From Sipunculus nudus (taxonomy: Eukaryota > Annelida > Sipuncula > Golfingiida > Sipunculidae): a stretch of 64,000 nucleotides of DNA. The notes beneath the pieces were generated by a model. That model did no database searches. It saw only the letters and a program-made list of their open reading frames with translations, and was not told the DNA's origin. The stretch's first letter is position 1, and each line of letters starts with the position of its first letter. Made by a program: the position numbers and the translations under genes. The stretch covers positions 5,206,664 to 5,270,663 of the forward strand of contig CM049315.1 of assembly GCA_026874595.1 (NCBI GenBank), in the 5' to 3' direction. Positions 13,300-24,320 of this stretch are shown piece by piece.

Positions 13300-13660
13300 T
13301 ATGATTTTGTGTGATTTTCAACAAATATGGAAATATTCAAGGTCAAAGCCAATCTAATAGGAAGGGTCATGGCCCCAATATAAAATGTCATCCACTTACC
13401 CATATCTACGTATATGCATAATATACAAGAAATATGTCTTGTAGTTTTTGACTTGGTCAAGGTCACTCTCCAAGGAAAGGTCATGCCTCCATTTTTTATT
13501 GGTTTCCTCCTCTCACTCATATCTATGCACATGTCAAATTTGGTACAAAAAATCTTTCTCGAGTAATCTCGTCCAAAAGAAACTCGGCGGCGGCGGCGTC
13601 GGGCGGCGGCGCCACCGTGCTTAAACCATTGTACCCCCCCCCCCCCCGTATTTTTCTGGT
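13300..13660 (+). repeat. dispersed repeat with GGTCA words, GGC triplets and a C run
   Basis: Two similar sub-blocks start with TTCAAGGTCAAAGCC (about 13337) and TTGGTCAAGGTCACTC (about 13453); each is followed by an AAGG(A)AAGGGTCATG-like segment and an ACTCATATCTA-like segment. They lead into a (CGG)n-rich tract at 13585-13613 ending GGCGCCACCGTG, and then 14 consecutive C at 13634-13647. The GGTCA wording links it to the GACCTTGACC family at 14.0-17.7 kb. The open minus-strand frame across it (122 codons) is a repeat translation. Confidence 0.6.
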
Positions 13661-14049
13661 GATACAATAAATATTGTTAACACTCAAGCACACATTGAGC
13701 GCACATCTAAGTTACCCTCCTAGGTCACGCTTCACCAGCTCGATGATTTCACAGCTCTCTCAGGATCAACGGCTGCTCCAATTAGGTCACATTCGCGCAC
13801 ATTGCAGTTGGTTGAAATGTTCAACCCTTTTCAGACTGCCTTACACTTGACTTATCAAGCAATTGCCGCTTTTAAACAAAAACATATGATGGCTTTTCAG
13901 GTTATTACACAAATAAAATTATTGTTCCTTGGGTGTAATCCTGAAATATTCCATAAAATCGTTAACAAACGACGATAAAATATACTTCTGGCGGAGGTGT
14001 AAAAAATCAACGCCTTCTGGTGATAAGCAAGAGCATGAAAATAATCTAA
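13661..14049. other. gene-free spacer between dispersed repeats
   Basis: No exon or repeat structure seen. It ends where the GACCCATGAG start of the next repeat begins. Confidence 0.5.
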
Positions 14050-15085
14050 GGACCCATGAGTCTCGACGCTAATCTTAATTTGTCTATAAGGATATGTTTA
14101 TGAGCTTTTTCAAAATATGGGTCCTGTGATCAGTTTGTAACCAACCCATCTACCCTAACTGGAGCTATGATCCATAAACTATTTTTTGAATGGATAGGCC
14201 CTGTGACCTTGACCTTTGACAAAGTTACCAAAATCAAAAGGAAACTTTCCCTTGTGGCAGGTGTGCCACATGTGGAAGACATAAGGTTTGCGATGAAAAG
14301 TTTGGCTTAAAATGCATCCACAATCTTTCTAAAGGAGTGGGTCCTATGACCTAGACTTTTGATCTAATGACCCCGGAATCAACAGAGTTCTTATTTTAGT
14401 ATAGGTCCATATAAGTCAAGTTTGAAACCAATATTTCATTCCAAACTGGTGTTATTATCTGAAACCAGATTGTGGATAGATGGCCCGAGACTGTGCCCTT
14501 GACTTTTGACCTCGTGACCAAAGTGTCTTCCCTAAGTGTTTTCCACTTTTAGCAAGTGAGCAATGTCTGGAATATTGAAGGTTTTGATGGAAAGTTTGGC
14601 TTAAAATTCATCCACAATCTTTTACAAAAAGTGGGTCCTGTGACCTTGATCTTTGACCTCATGACCCCAGAATCAAAGAGTTTTCTTACATTATTCTTGG
14701 GTCATATATAAGTCAAGATTGAAACCAGTATATCAATATAAACTGGAGTTATCATCCGGAAACAGATATATTGACAGATGGCCCCTGTAGCCTTGACCTT
14801 TGGATCTTATGACTCCAAATCTATCAGATTCTTCCTCTATTGGTAGGTCAGCTACATGTGCAAATTGGAAGGTGTGGGATGAACAGTTTGGCCTAAAAAT
14901 GCATCCATAATCTTGTTAAAAAGTTGGTCCTGTGACCTTGACCTTTGACCTCATGACTCCAAATTCAATACAGTGCTTGCGTCAGAGATGGGCCATATAT
15001 AAGTGAAGTTTGTCAGTCCAAATTGGAGTTATCATCATGAAATTAATTTTACGGACAAACAGAAACGGACGACCAGAAGGCCGGA
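14050..15085 (+). repeat. GACCTTGACCTTTGACC element, copy A, with internal ~290-bp tandem units
   Basis: The start (GGACCCATGAGTCTCGACGC, 14050) matches the start of copy B at 16915. Internally the phrase TGGC(T/C)TAAAA(T)GCATCCA(C/T)AATCTT recurs at about 14305, 14603 and 14892, so the element is built of about 3.3 units of 290-300 bp. Each unit contains (G)TGACCTTGACCTTTGACC followed by TCATGACC(C)C. The right end is ACGGACAAACAGAAACGGAC (15052 on) and GGACGACCAGAAGGCCGG, the GGAC-rich tail typical of this family. No protein is encoded. The TGACC half-sites are discussed as a finding. Confidence 0.8.
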
Positions 15086-15169
15086 GACGATTTATATAGG
15101 GCACCTGCATTTTCAAGCGGGGCCCAAATTAACACACCAGGTTTCAGGACAAAGATCAAACTACACTTG

Positions 15170-15435
15170 CGAATCTGATAGTACCAATATAATGTGGCAG
15201 TCTCAAAAAAAAGGAAAATATGCAGCAAAAGATAGAAAGAAATACAGGTGGCGCCACTAGTCTTCAGGAAACGAAAAAAACAATCATAATCAATAAACAC
15301 ACTGGATTTCAGGAAACTGGATACAACCACAACTGAGAAACTGACATAACATCTGTCATTTGATGGTCTCAAAAACATAAAAAACGTAAACATTAGAAAA
15401 AGTACAGGTGGTACCACCAGTTTTCGGGAACTGAC
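15170..15435 (+). repeat. pair of ~95-bp direct repeats ending in a palindrome
   Basis: Two related blocks, about 15170-15275 and about 15345-15435, share ATGG(C)AGTCTCAAAAA, an A-rich segment with AGAAA(G)A, (A)GTACAGGTGG, a palindromic core and AG(T)CTTC(A/G)GGAA. The cores are GTGGCGCCAC at 15248-15257 and GGTGGTACCACC at 15407-15418. The second core differs from the GGTGGCGCCACC at 6674 and 6939 by a swap at the two central bases that keeps the palindrome perfect. Confidence 0.6.
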
Positions 15436-15554
15436 CATCTAGTCATGGTCAATGTTCAAGGGAAGATTTCATGGCAATACATTGATTATTATCAAAATAC
15501 TGGATGTTTTGTATCAAATTTACTTTCGAGCCCCATAGCTGGCAGGACATGGGT

Positions 15555-15715
15555 CGCAGTGACCTTATTTCAGGTTTGTAAGGAGATTTTTTATTAATCA
15601 TCCTGGATCTTCAGTTACAAGTTTCTTGGATTAGCATTTACGATTTGTGCCCTGTTAAAGGACGGGCGGACGACCGGACGGCACGACGGTCGATAGAAAA
15701 AGCGCAGTCAGTTGG
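15555..15715 (+). repeat. dispersed repeat fragment with GGACGG tail
   Basis: GTGACCTTATTTCAGGTTTG followed by GGAGATTTTTTATTAATC (about 15558-15600) aligns with 17389-17460 of copy B, which reads CCTAATTTCAGGTTTCCAGG and then GGAGATTTTTTATTGGCC. The fragment ends in a GGACGGGCGGACGACCGGAC tail at 15660. It is therefore another member or the 3' end of the same repeat family. Confidence 0.6.
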
Positions 15716-16914
15716 GCTAAAAAAAAATATTATTGTCGTACAATGTTTGGTGACAATGCTTAGTTCTGTATCCCCTCTATCTAATCATATTTTTATAAAT
15801 GGTACTCATAATGACAATGGAATTTTCATTGAATTTCAATAATGCCCCTCATGAGAAACACTTGCGTAATTAGCCAAATGGTTGTTAATTAAATAATGCG
15901 TATTAATTTGATGCAGGAAACGTTTAGATGATTTATTGGAGAAAGATTTTATAACAAACTGTTATAAATACAGCATCTTTACTCTTAAAACGTAGCAGAT
16001 TTTCTATTGATTTTGTCGTCAATATGATGTCAAAAGAAAATTGAGACATCCAAGTTATTGATATAAATATTCAAAATGAACTGAACTACTTTCTTGTTAT
16101 AATGCCATTATTTTCAGTAAGCTTTGACCTCTATATTTTCATTTTTAGCGTAGCAAACCATGAGCTGGCTCTCTCAAATCGAAAATGAGGATATTGCCCT
16201 AAAATCTGTCGGTCTTAGAATCAATCCCACTAATGCTTGGAAAGTAATCATGGTGCATAATTGCTGGCAGTCGTTATCTCGGGTAATAAATAAAGTTGTT
16301 TTGTGGATGTTTGTTTTCCTTTCGGAGAGCTGGTCACTGAGTTGATGGGTAGTCTTTGTTAAACATTAAGCAAGGCTCACCAGGGCGATGACAGAAACTG
16401 AGATTTTAAGTTACTGGTTGAACATCAGACACTTACTGGTAACCATTTACCTTCTCCTAGGCTAGGCGTTCTGGCACATCCAAAAAGTGTGGGTGACCAG
16501 GACAGCCCAGACGAGACCTCTAAGACCCCCAAAACTGTCTTTTGTGGGACTACCCGAACGGTCCTTTTAGGGCCAAGCCCATCAGTCCTTTTAAGGACTA
16601 AACAACAATGCAAAGTTTTCCTTCAGTTGGCAGCGGACAGACAGACAACTTTAGGTCCGCTGCCATCAAAACGCCAGACAACACCAATCCCTGTGCTTTT
16701 TTTAGATCCAGCCTCTCGGAATTTTCATGAATATAAAAAAATATGATTCCGATAAAGTTTCCTTTTGTTTAGTTGTGCTGTTTACTAGCAAAAACAATTT
16801 TGTTATGAACCTGTTGTCCCCTGATCAAACAAAAATCTTTTTTTTAGACAGCGTTTAATGAAAGAAGGGTCATCGCTGAAAAGCACTGATTTATGAATAA
16901 ACTAGGGACCCATG
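15716..16914. other. gene-free stretch
   Basis: No supportable gene. Antiparallel frames of 62 and 85 codons at 16425-16746 have no recognisable motif. AT content is high except for 16440-16700. Confidence 0.5.
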
Positions 16915-17660
16915 GGCCTCGACGCTCAGCTGAATTTGTCTTTAAGGATATTTTTAAAGAAATGTTTCAGAATGACAGTCCTGTGACCCGAACCAATGAC
17001 CTGGTAACCAAAAAATCTGAGAACTAAATATCCTTGAACTTGTAGCATTTAGATTATTGTTACAATTTAAAAAAAAATAATGGGGTCCAGTGACCTTGAA
17101 CTCTGGGCAGGTAACCTCAAAATCGACAGATTCCTCACTGTGGGTGAGTAAACCATGTGTGAAAGATGGAAAGTTTGTGATAAAAAGTTTTTAAAGATGT
17201 GGCTCCTGTGACCTTCACATTTGATCTCTGGACCCTGAAAATCAAAATGAGTCTTACTTAAGTGGTGGATCATAAATAAATCATTGAGGCAAATCTGTCT
17301 ATCCAAAGCAGAATTGTCATCCATAAACTAATTTGTGAATGGATGGGCCCGGTGACTTTGACCTTTGACCCTATGACCCCAAAGGGTCAAAGTTACCTAA
17401 TTTCAGGTTTCCAGGGAGATTTTTTATTGGCCTCACTGGATGTTCACTTAGAACATTTCGACTTTTTCAATTTCCTGCTAGTTCTTCAGGGTCTCTTGGG
17501 TCAAAGTGACCTGGCGTCTGTCACAGGTTACCAACCTTATAACCATGAATATGTTTTTTTTTCGAAAATGTATACCACTATCATCCAACCAATCATCAGG
17601 ATATATGTAAACAATGACCTTGACCTTAATTTTTGGGATCGATCAGTTGTGACAAAAATA
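16915..17660 (+). repeat. GACCTTGACCTTTGACC element, copy B
   Basis: Starts GGGACCCATGGGCCTCGACG, matching copy A. It carries GTGACCTTGAACTC (about 17090), GTGACCTTCACATTTGATC (about 17208) and GTGACTTTGACCTTTGACCC (17352 on). The last is followed by the inverted pair TGACCCC-AAA-GGGTCA at about 17374-17389. It then continues into the TTTCAGGTTTCCAGGGAGA segment shared with 15555-15715. Unit structure is more eroded than in copy A. Open frames across it are repeat translations. Confidence 0.7.
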
Positions 17661-19182
17661 ATATTATTTTTTCAAACATTGATATTATAGCATTTCCGAA
17701 ATATTTTACAAGGTATGGTTTTGGTTTTCTTCCTTGTTAATTAAGCATATGCTTAACTTGCCATTTTCCCTACAAAATTTCAATTGGTATCTAAGCAACG
17801 GTTGGGTGTAGATATAACGGATCATGAACACTGGGGTATGAGCAGGCTATCGATTACGTGTGGAGAATTAAATAAACCAGCTACAAAGTCATGGCCGAAA
17901 CCTTGATGCTTTATTCAATAGTCAGAGAGATTGGCAAATCAAAAGAAGTCTATTTCTTTGTAGACTCTGGGATATTTTCTTGGACTTTGAACTTGGAGAA
18001 CTTAATGTTGGTTCTAAACACAATACGTTAGCCCGCTTACGTGCAAGGCCTGTTTAACCGATGGTGCTTCCATATATTTATCTCACTATATTTCATCCAT
18101 AAGGCTTCATCGTTCACTGTTTATCAAGATATTTATGCTTTCTCTCTGAAATATCTTTAAAATGGGCATTTGTATCGGTCTCAAATTGCCTGATATCATA
18201 TTTTTAGCCTATCATGCTGGTTCGTAACATGATGATGTATGCCTTGGCCAAGCACAGGTGGCACCGAGCCGAGGCCCTGAAATGGATATATCTAATCTTG
18301 TCACAGCTGGTCTGTTCCACTTGGTTTTAATTTCTTGCATACTTACAATGTTAATTTCACATTCCTTTGAGATTATCTATCTGTTCATTCCACGAAGCAT
18401 AATTTTAATAATTTATTACGGTATATCACATGCATTATGACAATTTATGTTTTTTTTTTATATTGTAAGACCTTTGGTTTTAAAATTATTAATATAACTG
18501 TATTGTCAAATACATAACAAGCATCATTGATATATTAAAAAAAATTATGATTATTTCTTGGAAAGAATTAACGAACGATCTGCAATGAAAAATAATTACA
18601 GTAGTCGTTTAGGTTTTATAACATATGACATGAATTTATAGCGGGGATTTTTCCGCATATTAAACAGCCAACGTAAGGTACATTCTAATAAAAATAATTA
18701 AATATTAGTGCATGTTGATAAGTAATGTACATAAGTTTCATATTTCATTGATGATTGACTTCCATGTATATCCATACAATTCCTGATAGATTATCGCGGC
18801 GACATAAAAGGTTAATGGCTGGACGTTACCTATTACATAATTCGCCCAGTCTATAAGACGGGCATGTAAAACTAACATGTATACTTTTTGCAGTTCATTA
18901 TACGACATGATGCCTGTTTCAACAGTTAGTGACCAGCGGTTTTGCTAGTTCTTGATTAAATATAATTCATTATCATTATGAAATGTGTTATTATGTTTTA
19001 TCTAGTGACCGCGCACTCTTTTTGAGGTGATTTATTCATCTAGCCAACTATGGGAATGACCTGATGTGGCCTGCTCCTATTATTGACTACCACCAATCAC
19101 CTGCGTAAAGTTTCAATCACATTTCAACTATTAGCAAATGAGTGTATACGGACTGCTTAGTAAATATAAGCACATTATCATT
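17661..19182. other. gene-free AT-rich stretch
   Basis: No gene seen. CACAGGTGGCACCGAG at about 18254 resembles the palindrome family at 6.7, 6.9 and 15.3 kb but is broken. Confidence 0.55.
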
Positions 19183-20055
19183 GGTGTATCTTTATCCTCA
19201 AAGTACAACACATCAGTATGTTTTAATCCACAAGTTATCATATCAGTGCATGTATCTTCATCCACAAGGTACGTCACATCAGTGTATCTATATCCACAAG
19301 GTACGTCAAATCAGTGTATCTTTATCAACAAGGTACGTCACATCTGTTTATCTTTATCCACCAGGGACATCACATCAGTGTATCTTTATGCACAATGTAC
19401 GTAACATTAGTGAATCTTTATCCACAAGGTACGTCACATCAGTGTATTTTTATCCACAAGGTACGTCACATCAGTGTATCTTTATCAACAAGGTACGTCA
19501 CATCAGTGTGTTTTTATCCACTAGGTACGTCACATCAGTGTATCTTTGTTAACAGGGTACGTCACACCAGTGAATCTTTATCCACAAGGTACATCACACC
19601 AGTGAATCTTTATCCACAAGGTACATCACACCAGTGAATCTTTATCCACAAGGCACATCACACCAGTGAATCTTTATTCACAAGGTACATCACACCAGTG
19701 AATCTTTATCCACAAGGTACATCACACCAGTGAATCTTTGTCCACAAGGTACGTCACATCAATGTGTTTTTATCCACAAGGTACGTCTCATCAGTGTATC
19801 TTTGTTAACAAGGTACGTCACACCGGTGGATCTTTATCCACAAGGTACATCACACCAGTGTATCTTTATCCACAAGGTACGTAACATCAGTGTATCCTTA
19901 TCCAAAAGGTACGTCATATCAGTTTATCTTTATCCATAAGGTACCTCACATCACTGTATCTTTAGTCACAAGGTACGGCACATCAGTATATCGTTATCCA
20001 CAAGGTACGTCACATCAGTGTATCTTTGTTCACAAGGTACGTCACATCACTTACG
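19183..20055 (+). repeat. 32-bp tandem satellite, about 27 units
   Basis: The consensus unit is TATCCACAAGGTACGTCACA followed by TCAGTGTATCTT. TCCACAAGG at 19261, 19293 and later positions stays in strict 32-bp register over about 870 bp. Variants are clustered: five consecutive units at 19565-19735 read ACATCACACCAGTGAATC, while most others read ACGTCACATCAGTGTATC. TCAACAAGG or GTTAACAAGG variants recur at irregular spacing. About a dozen units contain TACGTCA. Since 32 is not divisible by three, a 32-codon periodic peptide can be read in all three plus frames (overlapping frames of 70-136 codons), which explains the cluster of open frames here without any gene. Confidence 0.95.
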
Positions 20056-20735
20056 TATATAATTTTTTTTTTACACTGAAAAAAAAACATGCTATTCGTT
20101 ACAGTTACCTCTAAGTATAAAACAGATACAAGAGTGTCCATAAAATATTCGCAAGATAATGTTAATGCTTTAAGAAAATATGCATTAGACTACTATTAAG
20201 TCACTTTATCACTTTCTAATGACTCCTTAGGCAAAAGTGGTCCAGCGTAAAAAAAGTTACAGTCAATATATTAAGATATACCGTAACGATAATACTAGAA
20301 AAAGACGTTCTGTTCGATTTCATAAATTTAGACATCGGCGTTTATTTTATATCCGATGTTTGCAGTCTTGCTGCCGATGCACTCAACAAGGCTTTAAACA
20401 CACGTGACTTGTATTGTATAAAACATCATGTCATGTCATTTTTCAATTTCCTTTCCAGGGAACTGTCATTTCTTAAAATATCGGAGTTTTATGGTTTCAA
20501 GAAAAATAAAAGCTCTCGGTACCTGAATGTATAGATTGTAAAATTCTCTTCTCTCACGAATCATTCTTGAGCAAATATATCCAGTCACGACAAGCTGTAA
20601 GATATAATCCATTAATACCTTCCGGCTCCGCGTTAAATCGACAAGTTTGCATTAGCTGCTTCCAGATACACCGACAGGAACATCAATATAGGAGGCGGCT
20701 TGTATCAGGTAGATGGGCCTTGTTTCTAGAGGGGC
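20056..20735. other. gene-free AT-rich stretch
   Basis: A possible 3' splice-site-like CCTTTCCAG lies at about 20451-20459 but no open frame of quality follows. No other feature. Confidence 0.5.
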
Positions 20736-20935
20736 GGGGGGGGGGGGGGGGAATATGCCCCTCACATTTTAGAAATGGAATTTTGTCCCACTCACTTTTT
20801 TGGGGGAATAAAATGCATAATTTTGAACATAGTGATTTCCAGAAAAATTTTTCATCCTGCTTGCAGTGTCTTGAAATTTTCCTTAATAATAACCTTCCGT
20901 TTTGAGAAAATTTAGGTTTTTGTGGGAGATCAGTA
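20736..20935 (+). repeat. dispersed repeat with 16-G run
   Basis: Sixteen G at 20736-20751 are followed by TATGCCCCTCACATTTT, CCCACTCACTTTTTTGGGGG and AATAAAATGCATAATTTTGA. The same order (CCCCTCACTTTTT, CTCACAGGGGAATAAAA, TTTTGAGA) appears at 39318-39395, so this is a dispersed repeat family. No coding capacity. Confidence 0.5.
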
Positions 20936-20963
20936 TATATTGTACATGCCACCCTGAATAAGG

Positions 20964-20964
20964 T

Positions 20965-20995
<31 letters not shown>

Positions 20996-21007
20996 TAATA
21001 ATAATAT
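20964..21007. repeat. (AAT)n microsatellite
   Basis: About 14 AAT units with one GAT interruption. Confidence 0.95.
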
Positions 21008-22398
21008 TGTAAATGCCAGTTGCCGTTTTAAACTATAATAAATGTTAGCTTATAGAATCTTGTTGAATGTTTGTAAATGTAGGAGTTAAATAATAAATAA
21101 AACCAAATTTAAATTGTAGAAATTCAGTTGAAAATTGATCATTAGTATTGTATATTGAAAATTACTATTGTATAACCACCTATAGGTATTGTAATAGATT
21201 GTAATTTTGTCTCCAAGTTCGGCTTTAAACATTCCGTTACGGAATGCAAAAGATTTAATCTAATGCTTTTATAGTTGCAGTGTTATTGGCACACCATCCA
21301 CTATGTTCAATTTAACCACGGGAGAAAACAGATCCACACAGCTTCCACAAAAGTACTGCTAAACAAAAAAGTTTTTGATCCTGCCAGTTAATAATTTATC
21401 AGAATAAATATAATACATAACAGGTACCTCCACAGAGTAATACAGTAAAATTTGATCATAGATCAATCCTGGTGACCCAAGTGTGCCAGTGATCCAGAAA
21501 AGGGCAGAATAAAAATATATAATGATAGGTGCGCTGGCCCTTCGGTTGAATAAATCAAAATTTAGAGATTTTAGCTACATTTATTTGTTTCTATATCCTT
21601 ACTGTGCATGGGGCCTTGTATCAGTTAAATATCCCCTTAGCTTCCACATGTTTTCTTTCTCGACGGAGAACCTTCAGGTCAGATCCTGAGGTCCATCAAC
21701 TATAGTATTTGAGTGCCATATTTTTCATTTTTAGTGTATTAGAGCGGAATCATTCATTTTTTATATCACCCCGTTTATTGTACCGTCCACTATAGACCAC
21801 AGAAACAGACGTCACACTCACCACAGACGGCGTAAGATTAAGATTTTGATTCACGTTTCTTTTGATAATTTGATTTGATAAAACCGATCTCGATTACATG
21901 GTCAGTTAATTATTTTCCCAGTAATTTTTGTTAATTTCATTGCTTCACATTATGCAGTTCACCCTTCTTATTTACAAGACACCCAGGTGGGTCGCTGATC
22001 CTTTTTCAGTGCATCTACGTCTATCATGACATAGGAACTTCCTCGTAGGACTGTTGAACATAGGACTGTTGAACCACACACGGTATTGATTGGCTGTTGT
22101 GCCTGGCTTTCGCTAGCAGCAGTTCGTGAGTGATTACTTTAGCTACACCAAAATGTCAATGCCATGTGCTCTAACCATGGATTTAGCTTTCTTCTAAACA
22201 AGAACGTCAGTATTTTAGAAAAACACGCTGTAACAAAATCGCATGTTCATAGCTTTAAAAACTAGACAAATAAGATTTCGCATACGCAGAAAAAAAACGC
22301 CCATCGAGAGTATGCTGGGTTTAAATTAAAAGTTTCAATGTGATACCCTCCTGATTTTACACAGAGATAGAGCTGATTTCAACCTAACCGATAACATG
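21008..22398. other. gene-free AT-rich stretch
   Basis: I see no exon, RNA or mobile element that I can support here. Confidence 0.55.
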
Positions 22399-22690
22399 GT
22401 GTGTGTGTGTGTGGGGGGGGGGGGTTACACCTTTCCTCATGAGCATGCGTATTACACGTACCAGTCTTCTGCTGTATTCGGCCCTGTGAGCAAGCATTCT
22501 TAAAAGTAACCAGATAAAGTACAGAGAGTTCGAGGGGAACCTGCGATTAAAAATATTTTTTATCGTTTGAGATACAGCAAATACGATGGTTTGGTCGATA
22601 AAACAGACCCTAACACCTAGTGTCAGTCGTTCCCAACAGATGTCGCAAATGTGATGGAGAAGGTCACTTTCATGGTCAACGTAAAACATA
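22399..22690 (-). repeat. dispersed repeat, minus strand, copy 1, with (GT)n and 12-G run
   Basis: The minus-strand reading shares two blocks with 49915-50190. One is CCGAATACAGCAGAAG followed by GTAATACGCATGCTCATGAGG (at the + left end). The other is CATTTGCGACATCTGTTGGG followed by ACTAGGTGTTAGGGTCTG (at the + right end). (GT)n at 22399-22412 and a G run at 22413-22424 sit at its edge. The minus-strand open frame of 105 codons is a repeat translation. The family is not recognised. Confidence 0.5.
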
Positions 22691-22897
22691 CCTCTGTACA
22701 TGCAGATTCTAAAAAGGTTTTTGTATGGATCTTCTTGTTGATATAGAACAAACTATATAACTTTGTGGATAGCTACGTCACCAATCTTGAAATGACAAGA
22801 TATATGATAAAGAGGGAGGACGTTTAAACCAGGGATGGCTGGTCCGGGTGAGACGTTGGTTATACCGATTGCATGAATACGCAAATTGACACATTAC

Positions 22898-22933
<36 letters not shown>

Positions 22934-22970
22934 TATTAATATTATTATTATAATAATTATTATAATAAAT
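22898..22970. repeat. (AAT)n/(ATT)n microsatellite
   Basis: AAT units pass into inverted ATT units near 22931, so the tract is partly self-complementary. It is similar to 42926-43041. Confidence 0.95.
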
Positions 22971-23796
22971 AGCGTTCTTATTGTAACACCTCGTGCGTAA
23001 GTGACCGTATTCAAGGTGTTATTCGAACCTCCACAAAGGTTAGTTATTTACAGGCAGTGAAGGAGGCGGGTAACAAGTGCTAGACGTCTTCTTATTAAAA
23101 AGGAAACAGTGACCTCTCAAGACCTTGTGCTACCCTGCTCTTCTAGCCTTTCTCTACATTGAATTTCGTGAACACTTCTGCCTGCCGAACACCCCATCAA
23201 CATGGCCACGCAATATGTGAACCATCTATACATTTGCCTTGGAAATGTCAGTCTATATTATAATTAACGGTGGTGCCACTAAACCTGTGTGAAGAAGCTG
23301 CTCTGTGGCCACACCTCGGAGGTACTCGTCTCTGTGTCTACATTGTTTGTAACCGTGCCAAGTGTGTCTCAAGGGGGGGGGGGGTCATTTTACATAATTC
23401 CACATATGTCTTGAGAAATTTGACATTATATCGCGCAGGAGCTATGTCGGCGATATCTATCGGAAACTATGCGATCAGTGTATAAAGCAAGTGAATTTTC
23501 TTTTAAAACCTGGATTTCGCAAGTCGGATGTCGCAGCTTAATGGTATTCAACAATTTAGGCATTTTTTTTTGTCTGCTGATCTGTGAATACAAGAAATAA
23601 GAACGGAGAGGCATATTTCAACGTACATGTGCCGGTCGAAACAAACTATAGGCCTTATTTCCAATAGTGCAAACTATGGAAGAATTATGTAAAACATGTG
23701 CTTTGAACATGAATAATTGAAATGTTGCACATGAGCAATACAACGACTGGTTTCATAAAGTTATTACCGTGACAATTACCATCAATACGGAAGACT
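22971..23796. other. gene-free stretch with a 12-G run
   Basis: A run of 12 G lies at 23373-23384. ATTCGAACC at about 23023 resembles an inverted pol III B-box but no A-box partner is present. No gene. Confidence 0.5.
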
Positions 23797-24320
23797 CACT
23801 GTGAGTCTCGCTGACCCTGGAGTTGATGTCTGAATATCCGAGGTAAGGTGAGCCTCGCTAACACAGGGATCGAGGTAGCATTCTCCGAGGTTAAGTGAGT
23901 CTCGCTAACACAGGAATCGAGGTAGCATTATATGAGGTCAGTAAGCCTCACTAAAACTGGAGTCGTAGGAGGATTATCCGAGGTTAAGTGAGGCACACTA
24001 ACACTGGGATCGAGGTTGGATTATCCGGGGTTAAGTGAGCCTCACTAATTTCAGAATCGAGGTAGGATTATCCGGGGTAAAGTGAGCCTCACTAACACAG
24101 GAATCGAGGGAGGATTATCCAGGGTAAAGGGAGCCTCGGTAACACAGGAATCGAGGTAAGATTATCCTAGGTTAAGTGAGCAACGTTAACACAGAAGTTT
24201 AGGTAGGATTATTTGAGGTTATGGGAGTCTCGCTCACACAGGAGTCGAGGTAGGATTATCCGAGGATAAGTGACCCTCGCTTACATAGGAGTTGTGGTCG
24301 GAACATCCGAGGTAAAGTTT
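23797..24320 (+). repeat. 47-bp tandem satellite, about 11 units
   Basis: The unit is GAGGTTAAGTGAGCCTCGCT followed by AACACAGGAATCGAGGTAGG and ATTATCC. GAGG anchors at 23840, 23887 and 23934 fix the period at 47 bp. Units diverge by several substitutions each, so the array is old compared with the 32-bp one. Confidence 0.9.

Noticed and set aside
13299-13667. 122-codon minus frame with an Arg run
   Set aside because: It is the translation of a dispersed repeat with a CGG tract and a C run.
15049-15438. 129-codon minus frame as a membrane protein
   Set aside because: The hydrophobic look comes from A/T-rich direct repeats read on the T-rich strand; the two repeat copies show up as duplicated peptide text.
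19138-20114. Five overlapping plus-strand open frames of 69-136 codons
   Set aside because: They are the three reading frames of the 32-bp satellite with the same 32-residue periodicity; no start or splice context.
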